A DNA stretch of 64,000 nt. Origin: Nissolia schottii. Taxonomy: Eukaryota; Streptophyta; Magnoliopsida; Fabales; Fabaceae. Both the position numbers and the translations under genes were made by a program. The notes under the pieces were generated by a model that was given only the letters and a program-made list of their open reading frames with translations, did no database searches and was not told the DNA's origin. Location: NCBI GenBank assembly GCA_003254905.1, contig QANU01021212.1, positions 372,001 to 436,000 of the forward strand, given 5' to 3'. This document shows, one piece after another, positions 35,933-47,762 of this stretch; the first letter of the stretch is position 1, and each line of letters starts with the position of its first letter.

Positions 35933-38121
35933 AGACAACAAAAGGATCTTCTTTAAAATTATTTAAAGAATCAAAGTTTTATGTCATAAAAAAAATTGAA
36001 GAGAGAGAAATTCATAAATAAGATAAATATATAGTGAAAATAAGGGATGGATATTTTCTGTCTCACCTTCCTATCTCACTCCCTGTCCCGTTCCAATTAT
36101 ATGTTGACAACTCACACCACTTTACCTATGATTTGTGTCAAATGATTTTAAACTACCCATAATACTATACATGGCAATTTTCAATTGGTGGGACAGGGAA
36201 GGATATACACAAATGAGACATAAGAGCAGGCGGCGATGGAGCCGGATAAAAAGGGAGAGGGAAACGAACAAAGAGGGAGGTCCGCTGAGCGGCCTAGAGC
36301 CTCGCTGAGCGGTGATGCTTTTTCTGCCCCCCTTTTTGTTTTGTTTTTGCCTTGCCTTTCCTTTGCTTCTTGCTCCTTCTTCTATGGCTTTTTCTGTATA
36401 AATTTCATTGTTTTATTCTATTTGTATCCATCTTTTACTTCTACAAAATTATTGCAAACATGGGGGAAATTGCTTTGAAAATATATGGACATTAAAGCAA
36501 AAAGGTTATTATTTAACTTTTAAAACTACTAAAATATAGTACTTAACAACTCCCACTAACTTAAGACTTTGTTTGTCCTTAAACAAAAGGTATTGGTTCT
36601 CAAAATTCATATATACAAAATTGTGTTGCAGGAAGTTTATGAACATAACAGCATGTTGCATTTCTTCTCATAGTTTCAATTGCATTTACCTTTCAAGACG
36701 TATGCTGCTGTCAGGGAAATTTTTATAATATGGAAAAATGCAATGTTATGATAGATGCAATGGGCAATCATCTAATCCAATGTCTTTCAATCAAGGAAAT
36801 TTTTCATATAATCTCTCAAAATGCCATCTGCATATGGGGTAAGTGTATCACTCAATTTGTCAACCAATGAATCATAGCAGATCAAATTTGTTACCTGTCT
36901 CAATATTCTGAATAATTGCATGGTCAATCAAGGATCACAAAAGGACTTTTGTAGGGTTGTAATAAGTCCTGACTTTCAAAAAGACTTTGGTTTTTCTGGG
37001 TAAGAAGTATTTCTATTTAAGAGAGCACTAAAAAAACCATTTCCTCTTTGTTTTTCTCTTTTTTCTTGTTTCCTGTAGCCTCCAATTTCAAAAAACCCTT
37101 TTGTCTTTCTCTTTCTCAATTTCTTTTTCTTTTCTTTTTTTTTTGTTGTGAAATTTGATATCAAGACTTTTCTCATTTTCTTGCACATTCCTGCTTCTGT
37201 TCTTTCTTCTTTGACTTTTCTTATAGCATCTCTTTTGCCAATTTTTTCCATGTTTCCCCCCTAACTTAAGTCTTTTGTCATAATCCAACGAAATGCTCTC
37301 TTAATATAGAAATTAAGGGACATCATTGTTTTTCGTTTAGGATCAGTGAATATAACAAAATGAATTTCTTACGTTAGGCTCAAAATGGGTAACAAGGGTT
37401 GATCCTAATTAGGTAAGCTTTATGGTTGAGTGGTGTTTTACTGCTAAAGAATAGACTACATTGATCCTTTCCTATCATTTCCATGCAATTATCAAAACTG
37501 AGAGACTCAAACAAATCGAATTGTATCAAGCAATGGTGATCCTCTCTATCTTTCCTGTGTTTAGGCTACATTCCCTGTAACATCCCGTTTTTCCCGTAGC
37601 GGAATTTCGCTAGATAATTGTTGAGATATTTATATTTTTGGTTAAATCAGTAGAATTAGGAACCCTTGGGATTAATAATTGTCTGTAGAAATATTTCTGT
37701 TCATTTTCTTAAAATTCTGCAGACACGAGAACGAACCCTTTCTGCCGTTTGCACACAACCACACGTCTAAAGTATCCAAAAAAGGGTACGGCTATAGACG
37801 AGCATTCCTAAATACCAAAGTGACCCTAGAATGTTACTTAGGAAAAATTGGGAGATCGCAAGGACGTGATTGAAATATTTTTAGAACAGCCGTACGCGAA
37901 GTACAGAGACCGGAAACAAGAAAAACCTGATCAAAATTGATCTGCCAGAGCCCGTAAAATTTTGGCCACAAAATCAGCCAAGAAACAACAACATACATGG
38001 CCAAGAAGCAGCCCAAGTGTGGTCAAGGAGTCAAAAGGTGGATAAGGCATGAAAATGACATTTAGGAAAAAGACAAAATAAGGGCATTTTGGTAATTTTG
38101 CCCCCAAGGGCAAAATGGGAA
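35933..38121. repeat. 2,189 bp repeat, copy 1 (probable contig overlap)
   Basis: No difference from 38123-40311 was found by eye. The offset is 2,190, a single N separates the two, and the start of copy 2 falls inside intron-derived sequence. Open frames such as those at 36236, 36976, 37679 and 37834 recur identically 2,190 bases later. Confidence 0.92.
37576..38121 (+). repeat. LTR start (TGTAACATCCCG), first assembled copy
   Basis: This is the beginning of the LTR-type element at 39766, cut by the N at 38122. It is probably the same molecule assembled twice. The frames at 37679 and 37834 have no recognisable domain. Confidence 0.75.
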
Positions 38122-38122
38122 N
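38122..38122. other. Single N, contig join
   Basis: It separates two apparently identical 2,189 bp segments. The most economical reading is an unmerged overlap between contigs. Confidence 0.9.
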
Positions 38123-40311
38123 AGACAACAAAAGGATCTTCTTTAAAATTATTTAAAGAATCAAAGTTTTATGTCATAAAAAAAATTGAAGAGAGAGAAA
38201 TTCATAAATAAGATAAATATATAGTGAAAATAAGGGATGGATATTTTCTGTCTCACCTTCCTATCTCACTCCCTGTCCCGTTCCAATTATATGTTGACAA
38301 CTCACACCACTTTACCTATGATTTGTGTCAAATGATTTTAAACTACCCATAATACTATACATGGCAATTTTCAATTGGTGGGACAGGGAAGGATATACAC
38401 AAATGAGACATAAGAGCAGGCGGCGATGGAGCCGGATAAAAAGGGAGAGGGAAACGAACAAAGAGGGAGGTCCGCTGAGCGGCCTAGAGCCTCGCTGAGC
38501 GGTGATGCTTTTTCTGCCCCCCTTTTTGTTTTGTTTTTGCCTTGCCTTTCCTTTGCTTCTTGCTCCTTCTTCTATGGCTTTTTCTGTATAAATTTCATTG
38601 TTTTATTCTATTTGTATCCATCTTTTACTTCTACAAAATTATTGCAAACATGGGGGAAATTGCTTTGAAAATATATGGACATTAAAGCAAAAAGGTTATT
38701 ATTTAACTTTTAAAACTACTAAAATATAGTACTTAACAACTCCCACTAACTTAAGACTTTGTTTGTCCTTAAACAAAAGGTATTGGTTCTCAAAATTCAT
38801 ATATACAAAATTGTGTTGCAGGAAGTTTATGAACATAACAGCATGTTGCATTTCTTCTCATAGTTTCAATTGCATTTACCTTTCAAGACGTATGCTGCTG
38901 TCAGGGAAATTTTTATAATATGGAAAAATGCAATGTTATGATAGATGCAATGGGCAATCATCTAATCCAATGTCTTTCAATCAAGGAAATTTTTCATATA
39001 ATCTCTCAAAATGCCATCTGCATATGGGGTAAGTGTATCACTCAATTTGTCAACCAATGAATCATAGCAGATCAAATTTGTTACCTGTCTCAATATTCTG
39101 AATAATTGCATGGTCAATCAAGGATCACAAAAGGACTTTTGTAGGGTTGTAATAAGTCCTGACTTTCAAAAAGACTTTGGTTTTTCTGGGTAAGAAGTAT
39201 TTCTATTTAAGAGAGCACTAAAAAAACCATTTCCTCTTTGTTTTTCTCTTTTTTCTTGTTTCCTGTAGCCTCCAATTTCAAAAAACCCTTTTGTCTTTCT
39301 CTTTCTCAATTTCTTTTTCTTTTCTTTTTTTTTTGTTGTGAAATTTGATATCAAGACTTTTCTCATTTTCTTGCACATTCCTGCTTCTGTTCTTTCTTCT
39401 TTGACTTTTCTTATAGCATCTCTTTTGCCAATTTTTTCCATGTTTCCCCCCTAACTTAAGTCTTTTGTCATAATCCAACGAAATGCTCTCTTAATATAGA
39501 AATTAAGGGACATCATTGTTTTTCGTTTAGGATCAGTGAATATAACAAAATGAATTTCTTACGTTAGGCTCAAAATGGGTAACAAGGGTTGATCCTAATT
39601 AGGTAAGCTTTATGGTTGAGTGGTGTTTTACTGCTAAAGAATAGACTACATTGATCCTTTCCTATCATTTCCATGCAATTATCAAAACTGAGAGACTCAA
39701 ACAAATCGAATTGTATCAAGCAATGGTGATCCTCTCTATCTTTCCTGTGTTTAGGCTACATTCCCTGTAACATCCCGTTTTTCCCGTAGCGGAATTTCGC
39801 TAGATAATTGTTGAGATATTTATATTTTTGGTTAAATCAGTAGAATTAGGAACCCTTGGGATTAATAATTGTCTGTAGAAATATTTCTGTTCATTTTCTT
39901 AAAATTCTGCAGACACGAGAACGAACCCTTTCTGCCGTTTGCACACAACCACACGTCTAAAGTATCCAAAAAAGGGTACGGCTATAGACGAGCATTCCTA
40001 AATACCAAAGTGACCCTAGAATGTTACTTAGGAAAAATTGGGAGATCGCAAGGACGTGATTGAAATATTTTTAGAACAGCCGTACGCGAAGTACAGAGAC
40101 CGGAAACAAGAAAAACCTGATCAAAATTGATCTGCCAGAGCCCGTAAAATTTTGGCCACAAAATCAGCCAAGAAACAACAACATACATGGCCAAGAAGCA
40201 GCCCAAGTGTGGTCAAGGAGTCAAAAGGTGGATAAGGCATGAAAATGACATTTAGGAAAAAGACAAAATAAGGGCATTTTGGTAATTTTGCCCCCAAGGG
40301 CAAAATGGGAA
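38123..40311. repeat. 2,189 bp repeat, copy 2 (probable contig overlap)
   Basis: It matches 35933-38121 along its length. After 40311 the sequence continues uniquely (gtggatttcgtaccatggcc), so this copy is the one attached to the rest of the nested LTR. Confidence 0.92.
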
Positions 40312-42680
40312 AGTGGATTTCGTACCATGGCCTATAAATACCCCTCTAAATCTGAAAATGTGGAGAAAAAATGAAAAATCTTGCCAAAACTCTGTCCGAT
40401 CACACAATCAACCGTTATTCAGTTAAACCGGAGATCTAGAGACCTCCTGCACTAAACCTAGACAAAGCTCTTCCATAACTCCCTAACCTTAACCCACAAA
40501 AGCCCTCATAATCCCTAGAGAAAGCTTGTAGAAATTCAGCCCAAGAAGAACTAGGAAGCATCATCATTGGAGACAAGGCTAAGGAAGTAGCAGAAACCGT
40601 CGTCGGACGCGAAAAAGTGGGTAAACCGTTCTAACCACTGTCTATGTGGTTTCATGATTAGATATGTATGTGGTTAGGATTATTTTTATGTGACTTTGAT
40701 GTATATGTATGTTGTTGATGATTGTCTGGACTTGTTGGTGCTGTCTGTGATTCTGTCAGAATTTAGGAACGCCTAAGACGGAAATAGGCATAGGACATGA
40801 TTTTAAAGGGAACTGTATGCTGAGATTTTTATCATGAAAAACTAATGTTATTTTTGGATTCTACACGAAATTTTGAGTGGGGATGTCAGGTTTTGTAATT
40901 TTTGGAGTCCCCGATGAATTTCTCAGCAAACAGGCAGAAAACAGGGTTTTTATGAAAAAGGGCAAAACGGGAATTTCACTTCTTGGGACCGAAAAACTGG
41001 GTTTGTTTTCAGAAAATATGGGTTTATAACTATCAAAAACCTTAAGGGCAAGTCTTGAGTCCATCGGGTTTTTGAAAACAAAAATTCCCAAGTAAATAGG
41101 ACTTTTACGGGGCAAAATAGTAATTTTGGAAAAGGGACAAAATGGTAATTTCGTGATTGTGGGTTCAAATCTGAATTTTTCAGTATGAAAAATGATCTTA
41201 GGACTATTATAAACCTTGGGATAAGGTCTTGGACCTCTCCGGTTTATGATTACTATTTTCTGACAGAAACCAGATGTCTGTTTTGCTAGTCACTGGATTT
41301 ATGTTTATTATGTTCAAGAAATGTTTAGTATGAGATTATGTTTGTTATATGTGATGAATTTGATGTTATAATATTGGTGAAGTTAATGATAGTTTGTGAT
41401 TGGAATCCATGAGTTATGTGAGGTTATGAACGATGAATTCTTTGTTAAACTGTAATTGCTTATGTTTGATTGTGGAACTTATGGTTGCTTTGTGATTATG
41501 GAAATGGTGGTTGGGAATATATGTGACTTGTGGTTGAAAATGATATGGATTGAATGATATATGTGTGGTTGCTATATTGGATGTTGAACTGTGGACGGTA
41601 GTCCTAGGGTGTAGACGGCAAATCCGAGTGGACGACAGTCCTAGGGTGTGGATGGCAATCTGAGGGGATGGCAGTCCTAGGGTGTAGATGGCATTCCGAA
41701 TGGACGGCGGTCCTAGGGTGTGGATGGCATTCTGAGTGGACGGCGGTCCTGGGGTGTAAAAGGCATTCCATGCAGACGGCGGTCCTAGGGTGCGTAATGC
41801 ATCACGGGTGGACGGTTCCAGGGTGCCTAATACATCACGGGTGGACGGTCCTAGGGGTGTGCATTGCATCACGGGTGGACGGTTCTAGGGTGCGCATTGC
41901 ATCACGGGTGGACGGTTCTAGGATGTGCATTGCATCGCGGGTGGACAGTCCTAGGATGTGCGTTGCATCACGTGTGGACGGTCCCATGATATGAGTGGTG
42001 AATGATGAATGTTGATTGAGGATTTATGAAGAATGATGAATGTTGATTGAGAATGTATTCCCTAGGAGCTAAGGTAGAAAACAGATGACATAGTAACGAA
42101 AAGATTAGACTCCCTCAAACGCCTCGTAAGGTAGGTAGCTGCTCAGGATTAGGTTGGATATTAATAACTGATAGAGATGTAGTATAACTGTGGCATCTAG
42201 AGATCCCTGAGCGGCGGAATCATAAGTGAGATTAAAATGAGTTGTGACGACCAAGGTTTCCCACTGAGAATGTAGAGTTCTCATACCCGCTCCTTTATGG
42301 TTCTAGGTGAGCAAGGCAGGATTTCAGCTTGATGTACGCAACGAAGGCCTTGAAGACGATGAATCAAGGAATAGAATAACAAGAACTAGGCTAAGGATGT
42401 TAAAATCCATGTATTGTACTTCTATGAGAAATTATGTGTATGTATTATTTAAGATAATATCTATGTAAATGTTGGTGATGATATGCTATGGACCACTTGT
42501 TTGCTTATTGTTTGATGTTGTTATATTGGAAAAATTATTCGTGTAGTATAAAGTTTTAACGCTTGCATTATAAATTTTATCTGACGCGAGGCTCATATTT
42601 TATAATACACGTATAGAACGAAAAAGTTTCAAAACAGTCCATATTTTCAAATAAGAAATATTTTCAAGTGTAAAACTAGG
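39766..42680 (+). mobile_element. Nested LTR-type sequence, TGTAACATCCCG family
   Basis: It begins TGTAACATCCCG after 'ggctacattccc', a typical plant Ty3/gypsy LTR start. It has a promoter-like 'cctataaatacccctc' at about 40330-40346, long non-coding sequence and a minisatellite at 41591-41990. No gag-pol follows, so it is a solo or very long LTR. I could not fix the right end or a target duplication; the limit given is approximate. Confidence 0.6.
41591..41990. repeat. Minisatellite in the nested LTR (two related unit types)
   Basis: The first half uses a ~39-43 bp unit, 'gtggacggcggtcctagggtg...ggcattc'. From about 41790 a ~34-36 bp unit takes over, 'gcattgcatcacgggtggacggt.ctagggt'. Roughly eleven units in all, with clear change of unit type midway. 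Opposite-strand open frames across it (41414-41872 minus, 41668-41994 plus) are repeat artefacts. Confidence 0.85.
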
Positions 42681-43740
42681 GGCTAAAAGTAACCCCAACC
42701 AAAGCAGATAACAACCTAGTAAGCATTGTTTGCGACGTACGCGTAAACAGTTAGCTAGGTTGTTTCACTCCTTCACTCGGCTTTGGTTTAATTTCCTTGA
42801 TATCAAATAGTTTCAAAGTTATGCCCATGCAACTTATCAAAAATAGTACATTTTAACCAGTTATGAAAATCCCTAAGTGCATACTAATCTCTCTTGGATT
42901 GTGCCTTTGATCCTATTCAATTTATGCATCATTATTTTTTGTTCATTTTTTCCTACATGTTTCAAATATTTGAACCAGTTTTAATTAACGCTCTAGACAA
43001 ACAAATCTTATCAAAATATGCCCTAAAATATTAGTCGGTAATATGAACAAAACGCTAGCGCAATATACTTAACCGGAAGTATAAATAACGGAAGCGTGAC
43101 TAAAAACGTAAAGTAGATAACGTGTACTGAAAGTAAATAACAGAAAATAAAACCAACTGTAAAGCAAAACAACGGAATTTTAAATTGTCACTGGGGTTTT
43201 GAAGTGGTTACTGCCTCCTTCTTCTCAAATCTCCTCCTTGTGTGTCTTCTTCAAAAGTTGGCGCTCTCTAACTCGTCATCCTCCATGTCAGTATCTTCGG
43301 CAGAAGCTACAGCCTCCCCCTGCTGGACTGTGGCCCGTCCTCTGGCCACGCATGCTGGTGCATGAAGTCGTCAGGGGAGGGTCCAACAAATCTGGTCTGG
43401 GTGCTGAGGATGTTGTAAAAACTCTTAAGAAACTACAGAGAATTTCAGTGAGAAAGGATTCTGTGAAGGGATGTGAATTGATGTTTCTGAACTGAGCCTT
43501 GGCCTCTATTTATAGGCTGATTCCTCTAGGGCCGCTCAGCAGCCTCAGGGCACCATTGAGCGGCGCAGCTTTCTTCAAGGTTAAATCTTCTCTGTTCTGA
43601 AAAGTGGCTCTGCTCTGACATTATCCTGTCCCGTTGAGCGGCGTGTAGAGCGCTGAGCAGTGTCAGAGCGGCTGCAGAGGTTGCAGGGTTGCTTGCAGAG
43701 GTTGCTTCATTCTTAAGTTACTTCTCTTTGAAGTAAAGGT
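42681..43740. mobile_element. Retroelement-derived sequence with 'tgagcggc' motifs
   Basis: It resembles the class at 1125-2690 in layout. It carries several gagcggc / gctgagcgg motifs that also occur in the LTR copies at 36281 and 43741. The 98-codon frame at 43199-43495 has no recognised domain. It is likely the rest of the 5' LTR or internal region of the minus-strand element. Confidence 0.4.
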
Positions 43741-44498
43741 CCGATGAGCAGCCTAGAGCCCCGCTGAGCGGTGATGCTTTTTCTGCCTCCCTTTTTGTTT
43801 TGCTTTTGCCTTGCCTTTCCTTTGCTTCTTGCTCCTTCTTCTATGGCCTTTTCTGTATAAATTTCATTGTTTTATTCTATTTGGATCCATCTTTTACTTC
43901 TACAAAATTATTGCAAACATGGGGGAAATTGCTTTCAAAATATATGGACATTAAAGCAAAAAGGTTATTATTTAACTTGTAAAACTACTAAAATATAGTA
44001 CTTAACAGGGGTGATTTGGTAATTTGGGCTGATTTGGTGAGGGTTTTGTATACAAATTTTAATTTCTCATAAACTATTCTTGCAATTATAACTAAATGCA
44101 ATAAACAAGAAAATGTGTGGCAAGTATGTAATTATAAAACTTAATTTTCCTTTGTAAATGAGATACTATGAGATGAGCCCAAACATGTGGGGTCTCATGG
44201 TAGCCTTCACCATAGGGGAGGACTAGATGAGATTGTGAAGTCACATAATAGAAGGTTAGAAGAGGCCGTGAAGTCCGTTGAACGTAAAAATGCGAAAGGC
44301 ATAACACATGATGTCAAACACTAAAAGTGTGAGAATCTCATTCTAGTTTAAACAGTAATAAAAGTGAGAATTTTCACCATTGATCAATAAATTGAAATTG
44401 AGTCTCATTACTCATTTTATTGGTGCAAGGGTGAAACTGAGGTTTTAATATCCCTCCATTGTCTCTCGTTTTAATAGCGGGCTATACACATTGTGCAG

Positions 44499-45110
44499 GA
44501 AGTGGAGAGTATAATGCCACCTTTGAGAAAGGAATCTTTAAACAATGACATGTTAACCGCACTAGAATTGTTCACAGAGAACCACAAGGAACTGGGGAAA
44601 CAAGGCGAGAAGTGGATGAAAGACACAGCCGGATCCTGCTCTGTTGTTGCTGCTCTTGTTGCTACCATCGTGTTTGCGGTAGCATTCACAGTTCCAGGTG
44701 GCAATAACCAAACCACAGGCTATCCAATCTTCTCAGAAAAGAAGAGATTCGTGCTCTTCATATTATCGGATGCAATATCACTCTTCTCTTCTTCGACTTC
44801 AATACTAATGTTTTCGGGCATTCTCACTTCTCGTTATGCGGAGGAAGATTTTCTCAGGGCATTACCGACGAAGCTGATCATAGGCCTCTCCACTTTGTTT
44901 ATCTCTTTGGCAACCATGTTGATGGCATTTTGTGCAGCACTTTTCATTATGATTTCAGGGAAAGCATGGGTTTCCGTACCTGTGATTCTTCTTGCTAGTG
45001 TTCCGGTTACTCTGTTCATTTTGTTGCAGTTTCCACTTCTTGTTGAGATCACAATGTCAACCTATGGCCCAAGCATCTTTGATAGGAACGTGGAACAGTG
45101 GCTGAGTTGA
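44499..45110 (+). CDS. Second PGG terminal exon, open, without its own upstream exons
   Basis: This is an intact 204-codon exon with the same acceptor (cattgtgcag) as exon 5 of the intact gene. It differs by about five residues: ARELF to ALELF, ELVKQ to ELGKQ, RFM to RFV, MFLG to MFSG, IPGK to ISGK. TVPGG and all four hydrophobic segments are kept. There is no ankyrin exon between it and the intact gene; the preceding DNA is copied intron 4 split by LTR elements. It arose by tandem duplication of the 3' half of the gene. It could be spliced as an alternative last exon to 33215, or be an orphan on the way to decay. The phase is right for splicing to exon 4. Confidence 0.75.
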   Translation, partial: EVESIMPPLRKESLNNDMLTALELFTENHKELGKQGEKWMKDTAGSCSVVAALVATIVFAVAFTVPGGNNQTTGYPIFSEKKRFVLFILSDAISLFSSSTSILMFSGILTSRYAEEDFLRALPTKLIIGLSTLFISLATMLMAFCAALFIMISGKAWVSVPVILLASVPVTLFILLQFPLLVEITMSTYGPSIFDRNVEQWLS

Positions 45111-45290
45111 TAACCCAGTTTACTTGTATGTATCATAGACATTCTCACGTGTTTCAATATGTCAGCATGTTTGCATCGATGATATTTTCACCAACTAGCA
45201 ATTAAAAATGTTCTTATAATTGCTAGGTATCGGGCACATTGAGCTTGAGACAGAAGATAAACGTGGTGTTTGCTGAATGATTTCGGTATT

Positions 45291-45715
45291 GAGTTGATTA
45301 ACCAAGAATACACAATGAACTGTTATCGTTAGCTATAGATGATGTTAAAACGCGCGCACACACCAAGTCACTTTACAAAGCCAAACTTCTCATCAAAATT
45401 AAATCCACCATTACTTGTTTTTTCCATGTGATTAAGGATACTTACAGTCTTGCTTGTATTGGGCTGTTGTGGATTGTGTAATGAGTAAAACGGGCCCAAG
45501 CCCAAATTACAGTGAAAGCAATGGAATAAAAGCAAAGGGTGAACTTTAGTGGAGCATGTTATATTTTACATGATAAAATCATATTTTATCGTTTACATTT
45601 TAATTCATGGTGAGAGATTAAACATAACATTATCATGTAAAAAAATGAGACGAACCACCCCGAGGTGGTTGTTATATTCTCTTTTCTGACCTCTCTGATG
45701 TCTTTTCTTTTGTCT
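45291..45715. other. Intergenic, no gene
   Basis: A short acgcgcgcacacacc tract lies near 45351, with AT-rich sequence after it. Nothing else recognisable. Confidence 0.4.
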
Positions 45716-46925
45716 CTAAATTCTCTTTCCAATTGGCTTAAATTCGGTTGGGTAATTGATGACCACTACCTTCTCTTTGCAGGTGATGTCAATCCTAGCT
45801 AAATGAAGTGAATTGCTCTGCTTAGACATAGTCAGCAGCGATGTGGAATCACTTAACCTCTCATCCACTCTAACACTAAGAAACTTAAATAGAAACACTG
45901 AAAAAATACATATAAAAGAAAAATGGGAGATGACTCATTCCCTCAAATTATTCTATTTTTTCTCAAATTGTTAAACAAAAATACATATGAGCCAAATAAT
46001 GCAAAAGACATATTTCATATTATTCTTTAGGGATTTCAATTACACTTGGTCAATAATAAGAATGCAAAAACATCAGTTTGACCAGCCTCAGCTTGATGTT
46101 CACATGTTCCATGACCCTTAACAATATTTTCAATGTTACATTTGAACTTTCCACAAACTCTTATCAAAATTGGGCAAAATATACAAAATATACACAACAC
46201 GTCAAATAGAATTTACTAAGAAACATAATATAACGCATATATACTTACGTCCAACTTTCTTCCATATCCCAATTGAAAGGTGATTGGAGTTAAGTTTCAA
46301 TACATGCTTTACCTCGTATATTGAATGAGCACATTGTGAGTAGCACTAGGAAGCAATCTAACATTAAATAAAACACATCACAAATGTATAACACAAAATA
46401 AATTAAATGCACTATAAACATATAACATTATAAGTACCTGAATTGTATAGTTGCATATTGTAACAACCCTTGCATGACAGAGTTCTTTGATCATGTCATA
46501 GAGGAAACTTTTAGCACCATGATTCTGGTGTTCAAAGTCAAAGGCTACATCTGCCTCTTTTAACTTGGGCAACTTATATCATCAAACCATTGTATATCTC
46601 CATAATATTTAAAATATCTCAGTTTTAGTGCATATAAAATGAATTTAATTTCCGAAGTTCAAAAGAACAACGGTTAACCACAATCTATCCGTAGCGTAAC
46701 TCAGCTCCTCAAGATTAAAGTAACTACAGCACCCATCAAAGTAGACTTCTTTTGGTAAAGGCATGTCGATCACATCATTCCAATAAATGTGGCAAGAATT
46801 TACTCCATGGTTTGACATTAAAATGTTTTTTCTGACCACTTCTATCAAGCCTGCAATGCGATCAAAGAAATCCAACTCCAATCGTTTCACCCTACGTGTT
46901 GCAGCAAAATTGATGCAACTCGCTA
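45716..46925 (-). pseudogene. F-box/FBD-like gene remnant
   Basis: On the minus strand, pieces appear in the order expected for plant F-box/LRR-FBD proteins. 46915-46645 gives AATRRVKRLELDFFDR and VYFDGCCSYFNLEELSYATD. 46572-46440 gives PKLKEADVAFDFEHQNHG and IKELCHARVVTICNYTIQ, followed by a splice donor. 46313-46250 gives VKHVLKLNSNHLSIGIWKKV, again followed by a donor-like gtaagtat. 45898-45716 is a weaker final piece. There is no N-terminal F-box, a stop lies just upstream of the first piece, and the order of short open pieces suggests decay. Had the F-box been present, it would be a substrate adaptor of SCF ubiquitin ligases. Family assignment rests on motif wording only. Confidence 0.5.
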
Positions 46926-47059
46926 TTTAGCCTTGTGCAGGTTGAGAATCTGACAGCTTCAACTTGAAACTATTATTCTGGATAGTAATGAATACAAGGC
47001 CATGAAGTTGATGAAATTTACTTCTCTTGAGTTGGAATCTTAATTGACAAAGAATAATT

Positions 47060-47485
47060 TGTTGAATTCAACGTTCACTGTTTTCCCCATCGATATGATG
47101 ATATGATGAAGTTGATGGTTAAGAAATAGAATTGTTTTCCATGGTTTCAGACCAAAATGGAGTCAATAATTCAAGAATATTGTGACACTAGGTGGATATT
47201 GGACAAATGGCTGATATGAAAATTTGCCATTCATACCAAAATCTTTTGCAAATAAATTGGGCAATATTAGGAGATGAAAGGGATGTTGCCCCGAATTCGG
47301 TTGCTACGGTTTTTGTGTTCACTTTTGGCTGATCTCGGAATGGCTAATGCTCATTTGGGGTTACTCTCTTAAGTCGTAACCAATCTCAACACAAGAATAG
47401 GCTGAGGTTTGGGTGGTTGGATGCAGGCGTTGTTCGTGCGTGGTTTAATCTTGAAAGCATGAGATTTGGATTTTATCATAAATTG
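47060..47485 (-). repeat. Dispersed inverted duplication, copy 2
   Basis: This is the reverse complement of 8180-8625. It ends at 'attttatcataaattgggga', directly before the PGG remnant at 47496, so the break point joins two unrelated pieces. Confidence 0.75.
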
Positions 47486-47495
47486 GGGATGACTC

Positions 47496-47762
47496 CGTTG
47501 GGCATCTTCACTTCTCGTTATGCAGAGGAAGATTTTCCCAAGGCTTTGCCGACGAAACTAACATAGGCCTTTCAACTTTGTTTATCTCTAAGGCAACCAT
47601 GCTGATAGGCGATAGCATTCTGTGCAGCACTTTTTATTATGATTCTAGGGAAAACATGGGTTTCCATGCCTGTGATTCCTCTTGCTACTTTGTTCATTTT
47701 GTTGCAGTTTCCACTTCTTCCTCAGCATCTTCGATAGGAATGTGGAACAATGGCTTAGTTGA
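47496..47762 (+). pseudogene. PGG-exon remnant
   Basis: It matches the second half of the PGG exon (from 'gggcatctt/tctcacttctcg', near 'GILTSRYAEEDF') to the 'gaacaatggcttagttga' end. It contains small indels, such as 'gaaactaacataggcc' and 'gatgctgataggcgatag', that break the frame. It is the sister of the remnant at 20882-21269 and continues into block B2. Confidence 0.85.

Larger units (their letters stand above)
36281..44007 (-). mobile_element. Non-autonomous LTR retroelement in the duplicated intron (minus strand)
   Basis: 36281-36546 and 43741-44007 are near-identical direct repeats, from (g)gtccg(c/a)tgagc(g/a)gcctagagcc to 'aaaatatagtacttaaca'. On the minus strand each starts TGTTAAGTACTATATTTTAG. 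Just inside the left copy, the minus strand has a purine tract (agttagtgggagt) directly before TGTTAAG, as expected for a polypurine tract next to a 3' LTR. The left copy looks truncated at 36281. The right copy continues into related 'gagcggc' sequence down to at least 43500. No gag or pol is visible. Another LTR is nested inside it. Confidence 0.65.
35525..45290. repeat. Tandem duplication unit, copy 2, split by nested LTR elements
   Basis: 35525-36280 and 44008-45290 together match 33530-35524. The unit is interrupted at 'aacaaagagggagg' (36280) and resumes at 'ggggtgatttggtaat' (44008); copy 1 reads straight through at about 34265-34290. The inserted 7.7 kb includes 2.19 kb of probable assembly duplication. 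Confidence 0.85.

Noticed and set aside
36236..36478. 80-codon frame starting MEPDKKGEG, present twice (also 38426)
   Set aside because: It begins in intron-derived sequence and runs into an LTR. The second copy is the assembly duplicate.
35933..40311. Recent biological tandem duplication
   Set aside because: Lack of visible differences and an N exactly at the junction favour a contig overlap. Kept only as an assembly question.
41414..41994. 152- and 108-codon frames with WTVLG- or PSTRD-like repeats
   Set aside because: They are translations of the minisatellite, on both strands, with no conserved protein.
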